This document shows, piece after piece, positions 34,699 to 44,135 of a stretch of 64,000 nt of DNA. The DNA is from Ilyomonas sp965277535 (GTDB taxonomy: Bacteria > Bacteroidota > Bacteroidia > Chitinophagales > Chitinophagaceae). Every line of letters starts with the position of its first letter. Position 1 is the first letter of the stretch. The position numbers and the translations under genes were made by a program. Under the pieces are notes generated by a model, which saw only the letters and a program-made list of their open reading frames with translations, was not told the origin of the DNA and made no database searches. Location of the stretch: the NCBI GenBank assembly GCA_965277535.1, contig OZ255825.1, positions 2,418,001 through 2,482,000 on the forward strand. The letters run 5' to 3'.

Positions 34699-34743
34699 CA
34701 AATCTAAGTAAAGTTACCTTTTGTGAAAAGTAAAATTACCTTT
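34699..34743 (-). promoter_or_regulatory. promoter and direct-repeat operator of the RES/Xre operon
   Basis: A TAGATTTG box (minus) lies at 34699-34706. Beside it are two direct repeats, AAGTAAAGTTACCTTT (from 34706) and AAGTAAAATTACCTTT (from 34728), with one mismatch and a 22-bp period, about two helical turns. This suits a dimeric regulator binding one face of the DNA. The antitoxin is the natural candidate. Confidence 0.6.
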
Positions 34744-34758
34744 CAAGAATCAAAAAAG

Positions 34759-35361
34759 TTATTTCAACTTACCTCCCAATCGTTCCTTCCCGCCGCCAAA
34801 CCATTCATCTTTTAAAATACTTAAAATGATACTGTTCCTGCGCTTGCCGGTGAAGGTGGGTACGTTGTTTCGCAAAATGCCTTCCACAACACAGCCGATA
34901 GATTTCATGGCAGCTATGCTTCTCTCATTATTAGCATCAGCACGAAATTCAACCCGTTCCATGCCCATTTCTTCAAACGCAAACGAAAGCAGTAAATATT
35001 TGCAATGCTTGTTCAAACCTGTTCCATGAAAGGCTTTGCCATACCATGTATAGCCAAGCTGCAATGTTTGGTTTTGCAGTTGAATGTCATAAAAACGAGT
35101 GCTGCCTGCCCATTGTTTTGTTCTTTTATCCCAAACAATAAACGGGTATTCTTTGCCTTCGCTTTTGGCTTTCAAGGCATCAGCTATGTATTGCTTCATA
35201 CCTTCTTCACCTGCAGGATTTTTAAGAGAATACGTCCATAAAGAAGGCTCGTGTAAAGCGTACGGTAACAAATGTAGTATGTCATCGTTTTGCAGCGGTC
35301 GTAATAAAACAAAATCATCTTCCAAAAGATAATCATTATTGCAGTTGAAATCAATCCCCAT
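34759..35361 (-). CDS. GNAT family N-acetyltransferase
   Basis: A 200-aa RimJ/RimL-like acetyltransferase: LLEDDFVLLRPLQNDDI at the start, QLGYTWYGKAFHGTGLNKHCK (acetyl-CoA loop, in parts), FEEMGMERVEFRADANNERSI and AMKSIGCVVEGILRNN. The last two are the characteristic N-acetyltransferase blocks. The substrate is unknown (protein N-terminus or small amine). It is divergent from glmS, whose -7 box starts at this gene's first base. It contains an iterated motif copy (35067-35077). Confidence 0.9.
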   Translation of the reverse strand: MGIDFNCNNDYLLEDDFVLLRPLQNDDILHLLPYALHEPSLWTYSLKNPAGEEGMKQYIADALKAKSEGKEYPFIVWDKRTKQWAGSTRFYDIQLQNQTLQLGYTWYGKAFHGTGLNKHCKYLLLSFAFEEMGMERVEFRADANNERSIAAMKSIGCVVEGILRNNVPTFTGKRRNSIILSILKDEWFGGGKERLGGKLK

Positions 35362-35368
35362 ATTTTTG
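35339..35368 (+). promoter_or_regulatory. promoter of glmS
   Basis: TTG at 35339-35341, a 19-bp spacer, and TATTTTTG at 35361-35368 form a full Bacteroidota consensus promoter. The leader to the glmS ATG would be about 45 nt. Confidence 0.6.
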
Positions 35369-35420
35369 TTTGATTTTTTTGTAAAGATGAAAACTTTATC
35401 ATTTATCTAAATAAATTATT

Positions 35421-37256
35421 ATGTGCGGAATTGTTGGTTATGTTGGTAGCAGAGAAGCTTACCCGATTGTTATCAAAGGCCTGAAACGCTTGGAATATCG
35501 CGGCTACGACAGCAGCGGCGTGGCTTTGCTGAACGGCGGTTTAAAAGTATATAAAAAGCAAGGTAAGGTGGCCGAGTTGGAAAATGACGTGATTGGTAAA
35601 GATTTGCATAGCCACATCGGCATTGGTCATACACGCTGGGCAACGCATGGCGAGCCGAGCGACCGCAATGCGCACCCGCACTTTTCGCAAAGCGGCAACC
35701 TGGCTATCATTCACAACGGCATCATTGAAAATTATGCGCAAATCAAAACCGAGTTGATTAAGAAAGGTTACGAATTTAAAAGCGATACTGACACCGAAGT
35801 GCTCATCAATTTTATTGAAGACATCAGGCTCAACAATCAGTGTTCAACGGAAGAAGCCATCCGCACGGCATTACGGCGTGTTGTTGGCGCTTATTGTATT
35901 TTGGTGTTGGATAAAGATGAACCCGAAACTATCATCGCGGCACGCAAAGGAAGCCCGCTGGTAATTGGCATTGGGAAGAACGAACATTTCTTAGCTTCCG
36001 ATGCGTCGCCCATTGTTGAATACACAAAGGAAGTGGTGTATGTAAACGATTATGAAATTGCCATTGTAAAACCAGACGAACTGGTATTGAAAAATTTAGG
36101 CAACGATAAGCAAACTCCTTTCATCACGAAGCTGAACATGGAATTAGCTGCTATTGAAAAAGGCGGCTATGAACACTTCATGCTGAAAGAAATTAACGAG
36201 CAGCCAAACACTATTTTTGATTGTTTGCGCGGACGTTTGGATTTGCACGATAATAAGATTGTGATGAGCGGCATTGAAAAATATGAACAACAAATTATCA
36301 ATGCAGGCCGCATCATTATTGTTGCGTGCGGAACAAGCTGGCACGCGGGTTTAATAGCTGAATACATCATTGAAGAAACCTGCCGCATTCCGGTGGAAGT
36401 GGAATACGCATCAGAGTTTCGCTATCGCAATCCGGTGGTACACAAAGGCGATGTAATTATTTCTATATCGCAAAGCGGCGAAACCGCAGATACACTGGTT
36501 GCCATTGAAAAAGCAAAAGAACAAGGCGCTATTATTTTGGGTGTGGTGAACGTAGTGGGTTCGTCCATTGCACGGCTTTCACATGCGGGTGCTTACACAC
36601 ATGCCGGTCCTGAAATTGGTGTTGCGAGCACCAAAGCGTTCACTGCACAACTGGCTGTGTTAACGATGATTGCTTTAAAAATCGGCTTTGCAAAAGGCAC
36701 GTTATCCAAAGAACGGTTTGATGTGTTGTGTAACGGATTAGAAGCCATTCCTGATAAGGTTGCTCTCATCTTAAAAGACGTAGAAAACATCAAAGCCATC
36801 GCTGAAAAATACAAAGATGCGCACGACTTTTTATATCTCGGCAGAGGCTACAATTTTCCCATTGCACTGGAAGGTGCATTGAAGCTGAAAGAGATTTCTT
36901 ACATTCATGCAGAAGGGTATCCGGCAGCCGAAATGAAGCATGGACCGATTGCTTTGGTTGATGATACCTTGCCGGTTGTGTTTGTTGCAACAAAAGATGA
37001 ATACCATCAAAAAATCATTTCTAACATGCAGGAAATAAAAGCCCGGAGGGGCAAAGTGATTGCGGTGATAACCGAAGGTGATGAAGTGATACCCACCATT
37101 GCTGACGATGTAATTTTCGTTCCTGAATCCGATGAAATACTGGCTCCGATGTTAAGCGTGATTCCTATGCAATTACTGGCATATTATATCGGCGTTAGCA
37201 AAGGCTTTGATGTAGATAAACCGCGCAACTTGGCTAAGAGCGTAACCGTTGAATGA
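35421..37256 (+). CDS. glmS: glucosamine-6-phosphate synthase (isomerizing)
   Basis: A 611-aa protein, full length. Cys2 in MCGIVGYVG is the glutaminase nucleophile; GHTRWATHGEPSDRNAHPH and NGIIENY complete that domain (1 to about 240). Two SIS domains follow with CGTSWHAG, SQSGETADT and STKAFTAQL, then YPAAEMKHGPIALVD. The C-terminus KSVTVE is canonical. It converts fructose-6-P plus glutamine into glucosamine-6-P for the cell wall. I do not see a glmS ribozyme in the 52-nt leader. Confidence 0.97.
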   Translation: MCGIVGYVGSREAYPIVIKGLKRLEYRGYDSSGVALLNGGLKVYKKQGKVAELENDVIGKDLHSHIGIGHTRWATHGEPSDRNAHPHFSQSGNLAIIHNGIIENYAQIKTELIKKGYEFKSDTDTEVLINFIEDIRLNNQCSTEEAIRTALRRVVGAYCILVLDKDEPETIIAARKGSPLVIGIGKNEHFLASDASPIVEYTKEVVYVNDYEIAIVKPDELVLKNLGNDKQTPFITKLNMELAAIEKGGYEHFMLKEINEQPNTIFDCLRGRLDLHDNKIVMSGIEKYEQQIINAGRIIIVACGTSWHAGLIAEYIIEETCRIPVEVEYASEFRYRNPVVHKGDVIISISQSGETADTLVAIEKAKEQGAIILGVVNVVGSSIARLSHAGAYTHAGPEIGVASTKAFTAQLAVLTMIALKIGFAKGTLSKERFDVLCNGLEAIPDKVALILKDVENIKAIAEKYKDAHDFLYLGRGYNFPIALEGALKLKEISYIHAEGYPAAEMKHGPIALVDDTLPVVFVATKDEYHQKIISNMQEIKARRGKVIAVITEGDEVIPTIADDVIFVPESDEILAPMLSVIPMQLLAYYIGVSKGFDVDKPRNLAKSVTVE

Positions 37257-37359
37257 TGGTTAATTTGTAACAAGTAATGGTAAATTGAAGTAACGCGTAT
37301 TGAGCTTTGTTTTTATTGCATTTTTTATTTTCATCTTTCACTTCTCACTATTTTAAGTA

Positions 37360-38652
37360 ATGAATTTTTATAGTCTCAATCAACAATCCCCACCAGTTTC
37401 TTTTGCCGAAGCCACACTGCATGGACAAGCACCGGATAAAGGTTTGTATTTTCCTGAAGCGATTCCTTCATTACCATCTCATTTCATCAAAAACATAAAA
37501 CAGTATTCAAAAGAAGAGATTGGTGTGGAAGTGATGAAGCCTTATGTGGAAGGCAGTTTGCCTTTGCAAAAACTGGAAGAAATTGTAAGCGAAACGGTGA
37601 ACTTTGATTTTCCGCTTGTTGCAATTAATGATCGCATTTCATCGCTTGAATTGTTTCATGGTCCAACGCTTGCTTTTAAAGATGTAGGCGCACGATTCAT
37701 GAGTCGTTGCTTAGGTTATTTCAACCAAAACAAAAACAAAACCACAACGGTTTTAGTGGCAACATCGGGCGATACCGGCGGCGCCGTTGCCAATGGTTTT
37801 TTGGGTGTTGATGGCGTGGAAGTGGTGATTCTATATCCTTCGGGGAAAGTAAGTCCTGTGCAGGAATTGCAATTAACAACATGCGGCAACAACATAACGG
37901 CATTGGAAGTAGATGGCAACTTTGATGATTGCCAAACCATCGTAAAAAAAGCATTTGCTGATGGTGATTTGGCTAAAAAATTATCGTTGACTTCTGCCAA
38001 TTCTATCAACGTTGCGAGATGGCTGCCGCAGCAGATGTATTACTTTTTTGCGCTGCAGCAATGGCAGGAAGAAGAGCCTCCCGTAATATGTGTTCCCAGT
38101 GGGAATTTTGGAAACATTTGTGCAGGAATTTTAGCCCATATTTCCGGTTTGCCGGTGCAACATTTTGTGGCTGCATTAAATGCAAACGATGTGATTTACC
38201 GGTATTTACAAAATGGCTTGTTCGAGCCGAAGCCCGCTGTAGCAACGGTTTCCAACGCAATGGATGTTGGCAACCCAAGCAACTTCATCCGCATTCTTCA
38301 GATTTTTAAACATGAATTGCCCCAATTAAAAAAAGTAATCAGTGCAGCTTCTGTTGATGATGCAACAACAAAGAAAACCATTGCTCATGTTTATCAACAA
38401 TACAATTACATTTTAGACCCGCATGGCGCTGTTGCGTATAAAGCTTTGGAAGATTATTTTGATAAAAACAAAGGCAAAGGTTTTATTTTAGAAACAGCGC
38501 ATCCGGTAAAGTTTCCAGGTGTGGTAGAAGAAGCCATTGGTAAAACGATAGAGATACCCAATAGTGCGAAAGATTTGTTTTCACTGCAAAAGAAAAGTAT
38601 AAAAACAGAAGCTGATTTTAATGCCATAAAAGAATGGCTGATGAACAGATAA
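37360..38652 (+). CDS. thrC: threonine synthase
   Basis: A 430-aa PLP enzyme. The Lys for the Schiff base is in LAFKDVGARFM, the phosphate loop is TSGDTGGAVANGFLG, and other family blocks are SANSINVARWLPQ and VPSGNFGNICAG. The N-terminal SFAEATLHGQAPDKGLYFPE is typical of the fungal/Bacteroidota-type class. It converts O-phosphohomoserine into threonine. No other thr genes are in the window. It probably has its own promoter in the 103-nt gap after glmS. Confidence 0.95.
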   Translation: MNFYSLNQQSPPVSFAEATLHGQAPDKGLYFPEAIPSLPSHFIKNIKQYSKEEIGVEVMKPYVEGSLPLQKLEEIVSETVNFDFPLVAINDRISSLELFHGPTLAFKDVGARFMSRCLGYFNQNKNKTTTVLVATSGDTGGAVANGFLGVDGVEVVILYPSGKVSPVQELQLTTCGNNITALEVDGNFDDCQTIVKKAFADGDLAKKLSLTSANSINVARWLPQQMYYFFALQQWQEEEPPVICVPSGNFGNICAGILAHISGLPVQHFVAALNANDVIYRYLQNGLFEPKPAVATVSNAMDVGNPSNFIRILQIFKHELPQLKKVISAASVDDATTKKTIAHVYQQYNYILDPHGAVAYKALEDYFDKNKGKGFILETAHPVKFPGVVEEAIGKTIEIPNSAKDLFSLQKKSIKTEADFNAIKEWLMNR

Positions 38653-38689
38653 CCGATTTGTTTTTGATGGAAAAAGTAAAATCATCGCT

Positions 38690-39262
38690 TTGCTGATTGA
38701 AGATAAAACATACTGCAAAACGAATTTCATCAACACATCATTTCAAAGGAGTGAGTATGAGAACTGTGTATTCAGCAATTGCGATTTTTCAAACGCAGAT
38801 TTCTCTCATGCTAAGTTTATAGATTGCAACTTTGATAATTCTAATGTAAGCCTGGTTAACCTTGTTGAAACAACATTCAGAGATGTAACGTTTACAGGCT
38901 GTAAAATGATAGGGCTTCTTTTTTACAATTGCAACAAGTTTGGTTTCTCTTTTACATTTGACAATTGCACACTCAATCACTCTTCTTTCATAGGCACAAA
39001 AATTAAGAAAACGGTTTTTAAAAATTGCATTCTAAACGAAGTTGATTTTACCGATTGCGACTTGACAAGCGCAGTTATTACTGGCTGTGATTTAAGCAAT
39101 GCAAAGTTTGAAAATACCATTCTTGAAAGTGCGGATCTGCGGACTTCATTTGGTTATTCTATTACCCCGGATTCAAACAAAATCAAAAAAGCAAAGTTTT
39201 CATTCACCAGCATTGAAGGCTTGTTGCACAGCTATCAGATTCACATTGATAAAACAACTTAG
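38690..39262 (+). CDS. pentapeptide-repeat protein
   Basis: A 190-aa right-handed beta-helix protein with many A(D/N)LXX-type repeats (CVFSNCDFSNADFSHAKFID, then CDLTSAVITGCDLSNAKFEN). Cys and Asp are frequent in the repeats. No ATG fits the frame; TTG at 38690 is the first usable start after an in-frame stop at 38642-38644. Function unknown; related proteins mimic DNA (gyrase inhibition, Qnr/McbG style), but nothing here proves that. It is convergent with the Nudix gene (6-nt gap). Confidence 0.78.
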   Translation: MLIEDKTYCKTNFINTSFQRSEYENCVFSNCDFSNADFSHAKFIDCNFDNSNVSLVNLVETTFRDVTFTGCKMIGLLFYNCNKFGFSFTFDNCTLNHSSFIGTKIKKTVFKNCILNEVDFTDCDLTSAVITGCDLSNAKFENTILESADLRTSFGYSITPDSNKIKKAKFSFTSIEGLLHSYQIHIDKTT

Positions 39263-39268
39263 CCATTC

Positions 39269-39850
39269 TTATTCTACCGATTGATAATGCGCTTGCAAAT
39301 CTCCGCTTAACAGCAACAGCTTCGTTTGCAGTATGGCAGCCACAGACATAGCATCGGTTATTTCGCCACGCTTTACCATATTGTATGCTTCATCAAACGG
39401 CAGTTTTTTTATCACTAATTGTTCGGTTTCTTCGGGTATGGCTTCGTGTTGCGATAAACCCGTAGCTACATAAATGGTTGCGGCTTCATCACACACCGAA
39501 TTGGAAAGATGCATACGCAAAATAAGCTGCCAGTGCTTTGCTTTTAGCCCGGTTTCTTCCAGCAATTCACGCTGTGCGCCTTCTAATTTTTCTTCGCCCA
39601 GCGGGCAGCCGCCTTCCGGTATTTCCCAGCTATATTCATTCAATGGAAAACGATATTGACCCACTAAATAAGTGTTCATATTTTCATCAAGCGGCAAAAT
39701 ACCAATGGCATAGTTTTTAAAATGAACTACGCCATAAATGCCTTTGTTGCCTGATGGATTCAGCACATCAAATTCGGTTACTTCTATCCACCGGTTGCTA
39801 TATTTTTCTTGCTCAGAAAGTATTGTCCACGGATTGCTGGTTTCGCTCAT
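39269..39850 (-). CDS. Nudix hydrolase, ADP-ribose pyrophosphatase-like
   Basis: A 193-aa protein. The Nudix box is intact (GCPLGEEKLEGAQRELLEET, then G), including the RE-x2-EE-x-G core for magnesium. The upstream VGQYRFPLNEYSWEIPEGG is the mark of the ADP-ribose/sugar-nucleotide branch (NudF/YffH type). It likely hydrolyses ADP-ribose to AMP and ribose-5-P. The upstream gap with the IMPase gene (39851-40158) has an iterated motif copy at 39887-39897. Confidence 0.9.
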   Translation of the reverse strand: MSETSNPWTILSEQEKYSNRWIEVTEFDVLNPSGNKGIYGVVHFKNYAIGILPLDENMNTYLVGQYRFPLNEYSWEIPEGGCPLGEEKLEGAQRELLEETGLKAKHWQLILRMHLSNSVCDEAATIYVATGLSQHEAIPEETEQLVIKKLPFDEAYNMVKRGEITDAMSVAAILQTKLLLLSGDLQAHYQSVE

Positions 39851-40158
39851 ATTTTGTTTTTGTGCAAATATTCAATCAACATTCGGGCAAAAACAAAAGC
39901 AACTATTTTTCCATGATAAAAATAAAATGGCCATTTTCATATTTGTACCGTTCCGATGGAACGAAGAAATCTTTCAGTTGTGCTTCCTACCTATCTATCG
40001 TTCCTACGAAACATTCTCCAATGGCTTATATCAATACACAAAATATCGGCAAAACCAAACCTCTTACTTCATCACCTCATAAGTCGCAGCTCACCGCTTG
40101 CAGCTTGTGGTTCACAGCTTGCATTCAACCTCTCATTGCTTTCTTTTATCTTCGCGGC

Positions 40159-40929
40159 ATGTTAAAGCAAACCTTACTGAAAGCCACCGAAGCAGGCGCC
40201 GCCGTGTTGAAGCAATTCTTTAACGGAGAGTTTAAAATATCCAATAAAGAAGGTATTAACAACCTCGTTACGGAAGCCGACCATGCTGCGGAGAAAGCCA
40301 TCTTTGAAGTAATAAGAGAAGAATTTCCTAACCATTATTTGTTAAGCGAAGAAGCCGGAGAAATTGTACAGGAATCTTCTTACAAATGGATTATTGATCC
40401 CATTGACGGCACAGTAAATTTTGCCAATGGCATTCCGATTTGTGCAGTATCTATCGGCTTAGAAAAAGATGGCGAAATCATTATGGGTGCGGTGTACAAT
40501 CCTATTTTAGGCGAATTCTTTTTTGCCGAGCTGGGCTACGGTGCAACACTCAATGCAAAGCTAATATCGGTGAGTTCAAAAACAGAGGTTGGCACCAGTT
40601 GTTTGGTTACAGGCTTCCCGTATTCGTATCTCGCATCGAAAAATGGCCCGTTAGATGTATTTGCCCGGCTCATTCGCCAGGGCATACCAGTGCGGCGTTT
40701 GGGCAGTGCAGCCATTGATTTATGCTGGGTGGCTGCAGGCAGGTTCGATGGATTTTACGAGCATAAATTAAACGCCTGGGATAGTGCAGCCGGTTACCTG
40801 ATTGTGGAAGAAGCTGGTGGCAAAGTAACCGATTTAAAGGGTGATGTATATAACCCTTATCAGCCGGGTATTATAGCTACCAATGGAAAAATACATGATG
40901 AGTTGGTAAGATGGGTGAATGAAGAATAG
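40159..40929 (+). CDS. inositol monophosphatase family protein
   Basis: A 256-aa protein from ATG 40159; the same frame is open far upstream (to 39754), but that stretch is antisense to the Nudix gene and contains repeats, so it is not coding. Motifs: NLVTEADHAAEKA, LSEEAGE, WIIDPIDGTVNFANG (metal-binding Asp residues) and NAWDSAAGYLIVEEAGG. The enzyme removes phosphate from inositol-1-P or similar substrates (SuhB-like). A TATCTTCG word just upstream is a one-mismatch -7 box. Confidence 0.93.
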   Translation: MLKQTLLKATEAGAAVLKQFFNGEFKISNKEGINNLVTEADHAAEKAIFEVIREEFPNHYLLSEEAGEIVQESSYKWIIDPIDGTVNFANGIPICAVSIGLEKDGEIIMGAVYNPILGEFFFAELGYGATLNAKLISVSSKTEVGTSCLVTGFPYSYLASKNGPLDVFARLIRQGIPVRRLGSAAIDLCWVAAGRFDGFYEHKLNAWDSAAGYLIVEEAGGKVTDLKGDVYNPYQPGIIATNGKIHDELVRWVNEE

Positions 40930-41036
40930 CAAACTGCAAGCCATGAGTAATGAGATGAGAAGTAAAAAAGCAATAAAAAAGGAGCAAAACCAAACTTGCA
41001 GCTGGTAGCTAACAGCTTGCAGCTAAAAACAAAACC

Positions 41037-42065
41037 ATGGAACCGCAACGAACAGAAATAGAAACATTGGGTGAATTTGGATTGATTGAACATCTCACTA
41101 AAAACTTTGAAATACAAAATGCGTCCACCATTGTTGCCATTGGCGACGACGCTGCCGTGATTGACCATTACGGAAAACAAACTGTTGTTACCACTGATTT
41201 GTTAGTAGAAGGCATCCACTTCGATTTGATGTACATGCCATTAAAACACTTAGGCTATAAAAGCGTAATTGTAAACCTGAGCGATGTGTATGCGATGAAT
41301 GCAACGCCTACACAAATTACGATGAGCATTGCCTTTAGCAACCGGTTTAGTGTGGAAGCATTGAACGAATTTTATGAAGGCGTGTATGCGGCTTGCGAGC
41401 GTTATAATGTTGATTTGATTGGCGGCGATACATCGGCTTCGCAAAAAGGTTTTTTAATTTCGGTAACAGCGTTGGGTGAAGTAACGCCCAACCAGTTTGT
41501 AAGACGCAACACTGCACAGCCCGGCGATTTGATTTGTGTAAGCGGCTTTGTTGGCGGCGCTTTTTTAGGTTTGACCCTTTTGGAAAGAGAAAAGAAAATT
41601 TATTTAGAAAATCCACAAATACAACCCGATTTAGAAGGTGAAGATTACATTGTAGGAAGAATATTAAAACCCGAAGCGAGACGCGATATCATTCAGTTCT
41701 TTGAGCAGCAAAACATAACGCCCACTGCCATGATGGATGTAAGCGATGGCGTTAGCAGCGAAATTCTTCACATCTGCAAGCAAAGCAACGTGGGCTGCCG
41801 CATTTACGAAGAGAAGCTGCCGATACACGAACTGGCGCGGCAAGCCGCATATAAATTTGGTTTAGATCCAACCGTTTGCGCTTTGAATGGCGGTGAAGAT
41901 TATGAGTTATTATTTACGCTACAACAAAACGATTACGATAAGATTGTATTGAATGAAGAAATCAGCGTAATTGGCTACATCACGCCTGCCGAAGAAGGCA
42001 AAAAATTATTTACCAAAGGCGGCAATACGTTTGATTTAACAGCGCAGGGATGGAAGCAATTCTGA
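41037..42065 (+). CDS. thiL: thiamine-monophosphate kinase
   Basis: A 342-aa AIR-synthase-fold protein. GEFGLIEHLTKNF opens it, followed by VAIGDDAAVID, TTDLLVEGIHFDL, and VNLSDVYAMNATP, which carry the ATP/Mg residues; later come DVSDGVSSE and NGGEDYELLFT. It phosphorylates ThMP to thiamine pyrophosphate, the cofactor needed by the Kor enzyme among others. Its TGA stop is inside the left arm of an inverted repeat (42061-42092). No TPP riboswitch is seen upstream. Confidence 0.95.
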   Translation: MEPQRTEIETLGEFGLIEHLTKNFEIQNASTIVAIGDDAAVIDHYGKQTVVTTDLLVEGIHFDLMYMPLKHLGYKSVIVNLSDVYAMNATPTQITMSIAFSNRFSVEALNEFYEGVYAACERYNVDLIGGDTSASQKGFLISVTALGEVTPNQFVRRNTAQPGDLICVSGFVGGAFLGLTLLEREKKIYLENPQIQPDLEGEDYIVGRILKPEARRDIIQFFEQQNITPTAMMDVSDGVSSEILHICKQSNVGCRIYEEKLPIHELARQAAYKFGLDPTVCALNGGEDYELLFTLQQNDYDKIVLNEEISVIGYITPAEEGKKLFTKGGNTFDLTAQGWKQF

Positions 42066-42216
42066 ACTGGGATAGGTGGGATTTATGGGATGCCTGAGAT
42101 ATGGATACAATCTGAATTTGTTACCCGATTTTTATGTCATTCACATTGCGAAAGCGAGACAAGAACTTCCATCAATATCCCAAACATCCTACAAATCCCA
42201 TCTATCCCAGTTCAGA
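42061..42216. repeat. 156-bp inverted-repeat element, GTCTGAACTGGGAT type, copy 2
   Basis: The arms at 42061-42092 and 42185-42216 (TCTGAACTGGGATAG, then GGGATTT and GGATG) are reverse complements with three mismatches. The same outer end is used by the element at 9311-9507. The convergent thiL and recQ genes both end at the TGA of TCTGAAC, so each arm supplies a stop codon. It probably also works as a bidirectional terminator. Confidence 0.8.
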
Positions 42217-44116
42217 CCAAATGTATAATACCATCCACACTCTTCACTTTTCTTTCTTGTTGCAAATAGTTCAGCACTTTCCAGAATTTGTTTTTGTGGA
42301 TATTTTGCGATACCAGTTTTAGATGGTTGATGGCAATACCATTTTGAGGAATGTGTTGCAATAAATGTTGAGTAATAATTGCAAATTCTTCTTCGCTGAT
42401 GTGAAGGCTTTTTTGATGTAAGCAGTTGTCGCACACACCACAATTATTAGCGTTCTCATCACCAAAATAAAAAGCGAGAAAGCGGCTGCGGCATTGGTGT
42501 TCGCCAGTTGTATAATCCAACATTTTTTGTACGCGCTGCAAGCATTGGTCGCGGCGTTGCAAATATGCTTCGTTGTTGATGTTGAGATATTTTGCAGGTG
42601 CACGATTGTGCAGGAAATGAATTTGCGGTGTTTCTTTTTGCGGCTTATATTCAATGATACCGAAAGCCCTTAATTGATGCAGTTGTTCTTTCACTGCATC
42701 ATCGTGGATTTTCATTACTTGCGCAAGTTGTTTTTCAAAAACAGATACGGCATTATCAAAAATATCAGGATAGGTGCGAAGCAAACATTTGATGATGGGT
42801 TCTAAGGCCGGATGGCTTCGCTCAAATTCATCAATCAAAAACTTATCGGTGCAAAAACAAACCTTTGATGGTAAAAAAATGTTTTCATGAAATGCAATAT
42901 AACCTTCACTTTCCAATGCTTTTAAAACATACATCACCAATGATGAATCCAAATGAAAATTGGTGATGAATGTTTTCATATCAAAATCAAAATACAAATC
43001 TTCACCACTGCCAACGGGTATTTGTAAGAAATCGGAGAGATGCTGATACACTTCCTTTATTTGCACGATAGACGGGAAACGCGCGGCTGGTAAGGCTTTC
43101 AGCTCATCTATATCTTTGCTGTGATATAACAAAACGGCAAATGCACGCTTGCCATCTCTTCCCCCTCTGCCCGCTTCCTGGTAATAATTTTCGAGGCAAT
43201 CCGGTGTATCAAAATGTATTACGGTTCTTACATCGGGCTTGTCAATACCCATTCCAAAAGCATTGGTGCAAACCATTACTCTTGTGTTATTATTCATCCA
43301 TTGTTGTTGCTTTTCATTCCGCTCATTTTGTAGCAAGCCTGCATGGTAACAATCGGCGCTGATGTTTTGATACGATAACAACTGTGCCACTTCTTTTGTG
43401 CGTTTGCGCGTTTTGCAATACACAATGCTGCTGCCTTCTACTTTATGCAATATCTCAATCAGCTTATTGATTTTGCTATCACATTTAAAAACGGAATAAG
43501 AAAGGTTGGGTCGTTCAAAAGATTGCTGGAAAATATGCCTGCCCTCAAAATGTAATTTGTCAAGCATATCATCCTGTACCAGCGAGGTCGCCGATGCAGT
43601 AAGTGCTAACATTGGAACATCATAATCCATATTATTTCTCAACTGCGCAATGCGCAAATAAGACGGACGAAAATCATAGCCCCACTGCGAAATGCAATGC
43701 GCTTCATCTACTGCAATAAGGTTAATGGTGAGCGCATGAAGGTATTCGTTAAAAAGTGCCGTTTCCAAACGTTCGGGGGAGAGATATAAAAACTTGCAAT
43801 CGCTGTAAACTGCGTCCAGTAAGGTTTTGCGCACTTCATATTGTGTCATACCGCTGTGAATGTAAATTGCCGGAATGCCTTTTTTTGTAAGATTCTGCAC
43901 CTGGTCTTTCATCAACGCAATGAGCGGTGTGATAACAATGCACAAGCCTTCTTTCAGGAGCGCTGGAATTTGGAAACACAATGATTTACCGCCGCCGGTT
44001 GGCAACAACGCAAGTGTGTCATTTCCGTCTAAAACCGATTGTATAATGGCTTCTTGTTCGCCGCGAAAAGCAGTGTGTTGCCAGTAGTGTTGCAAAATAG
44101 AAAGCGGCGATTGCAT
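42212..44116 (-). CDS. recQ: ATP-dependent DNA helicase RecQ
   Basis: A 634-aa RecQ. Walker A is LLPTGGGKSLCFQIPAL, Walker B AVDEAHCISQWGYDFRPSY (DEAH), motif VI YYQEAGRGGRDG. The zinc-binding RQC part has CRSRFLAFYFG and CGVCDNCLHQ. The C-terminus is a winged-helix segment; I do not see a standard HRDC domain. It unwinds DNA at forks and recombination intermediates. An iterated motif copy is inside (42851-42861). Confidence 0.95.
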   Translation of the reverse strand: MQSPLSILQHYWQHTAFRGEQEAIIQSVLDGNDTLALLPTGGGKSLCFQIPALLKEGLCIVITPLIALMKDQVQNLTKKGIPAIYIHSGMTQYEVRKTLLDAVYSDCKFLYLSPERLETALFNEYLHALTINLIAVDEAHCISQWGYDFRPSYLRIAQLRNNMDYDVPMLALTASATSLVQDDMLDKLHFEGRHIFQQSFERPNLSYSVFKCDSKINKLIEILHKVEGSSIVYCKTRKRTKEVAQLLSYQNISADCYHAGLLQNERNEKQQQWMNNNTRVMVCTNAFGMGIDKPDVRTVIHFDTPDCLENYYQEAGRGGRDGKRAFAVLLYHSKDIDELKALPAARFPSIVQIKEVYQHLSDFLQIPVGSGEDLYFDFDMKTFITNFHLDSSLVMYVLKALESEGYIAFHENIFLPSKVCFCTDKFLIDEFERSHPALEPIIKCLLRTYPDIFDNAVSVFEKQLAQVMKIHDDAVKEQLHQLRAFGIIEYKPQKETPQIHFLHNRAPAKYLNINNEAYLQRRDQCLQRVQKMLDYTTGEHQCRSRFLAFYFGDENANNCGVCDNCLHQKSLHISEEEFAIITQHLLQHIPQNGIAINHLKLVSQNIHKNKFWKVLNYLQQERKVKSVDGIIHLV

Positions 44117-44135
44117 ATATTAAAAATAAAGGTTT

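Noticed and set aside
35369..35420. glmS ribozyme
   Set aside because: The leader is only about 45-52 nt and AT-rich; the ribozyme needs well over 100 nt.
39754..40158. N-terminal extension of the inositol monophosphatase frame
   Set aside because: It is antisense to the Nudix gene and contains iterated motif and simple repeats; the family start fits ATG 40159.
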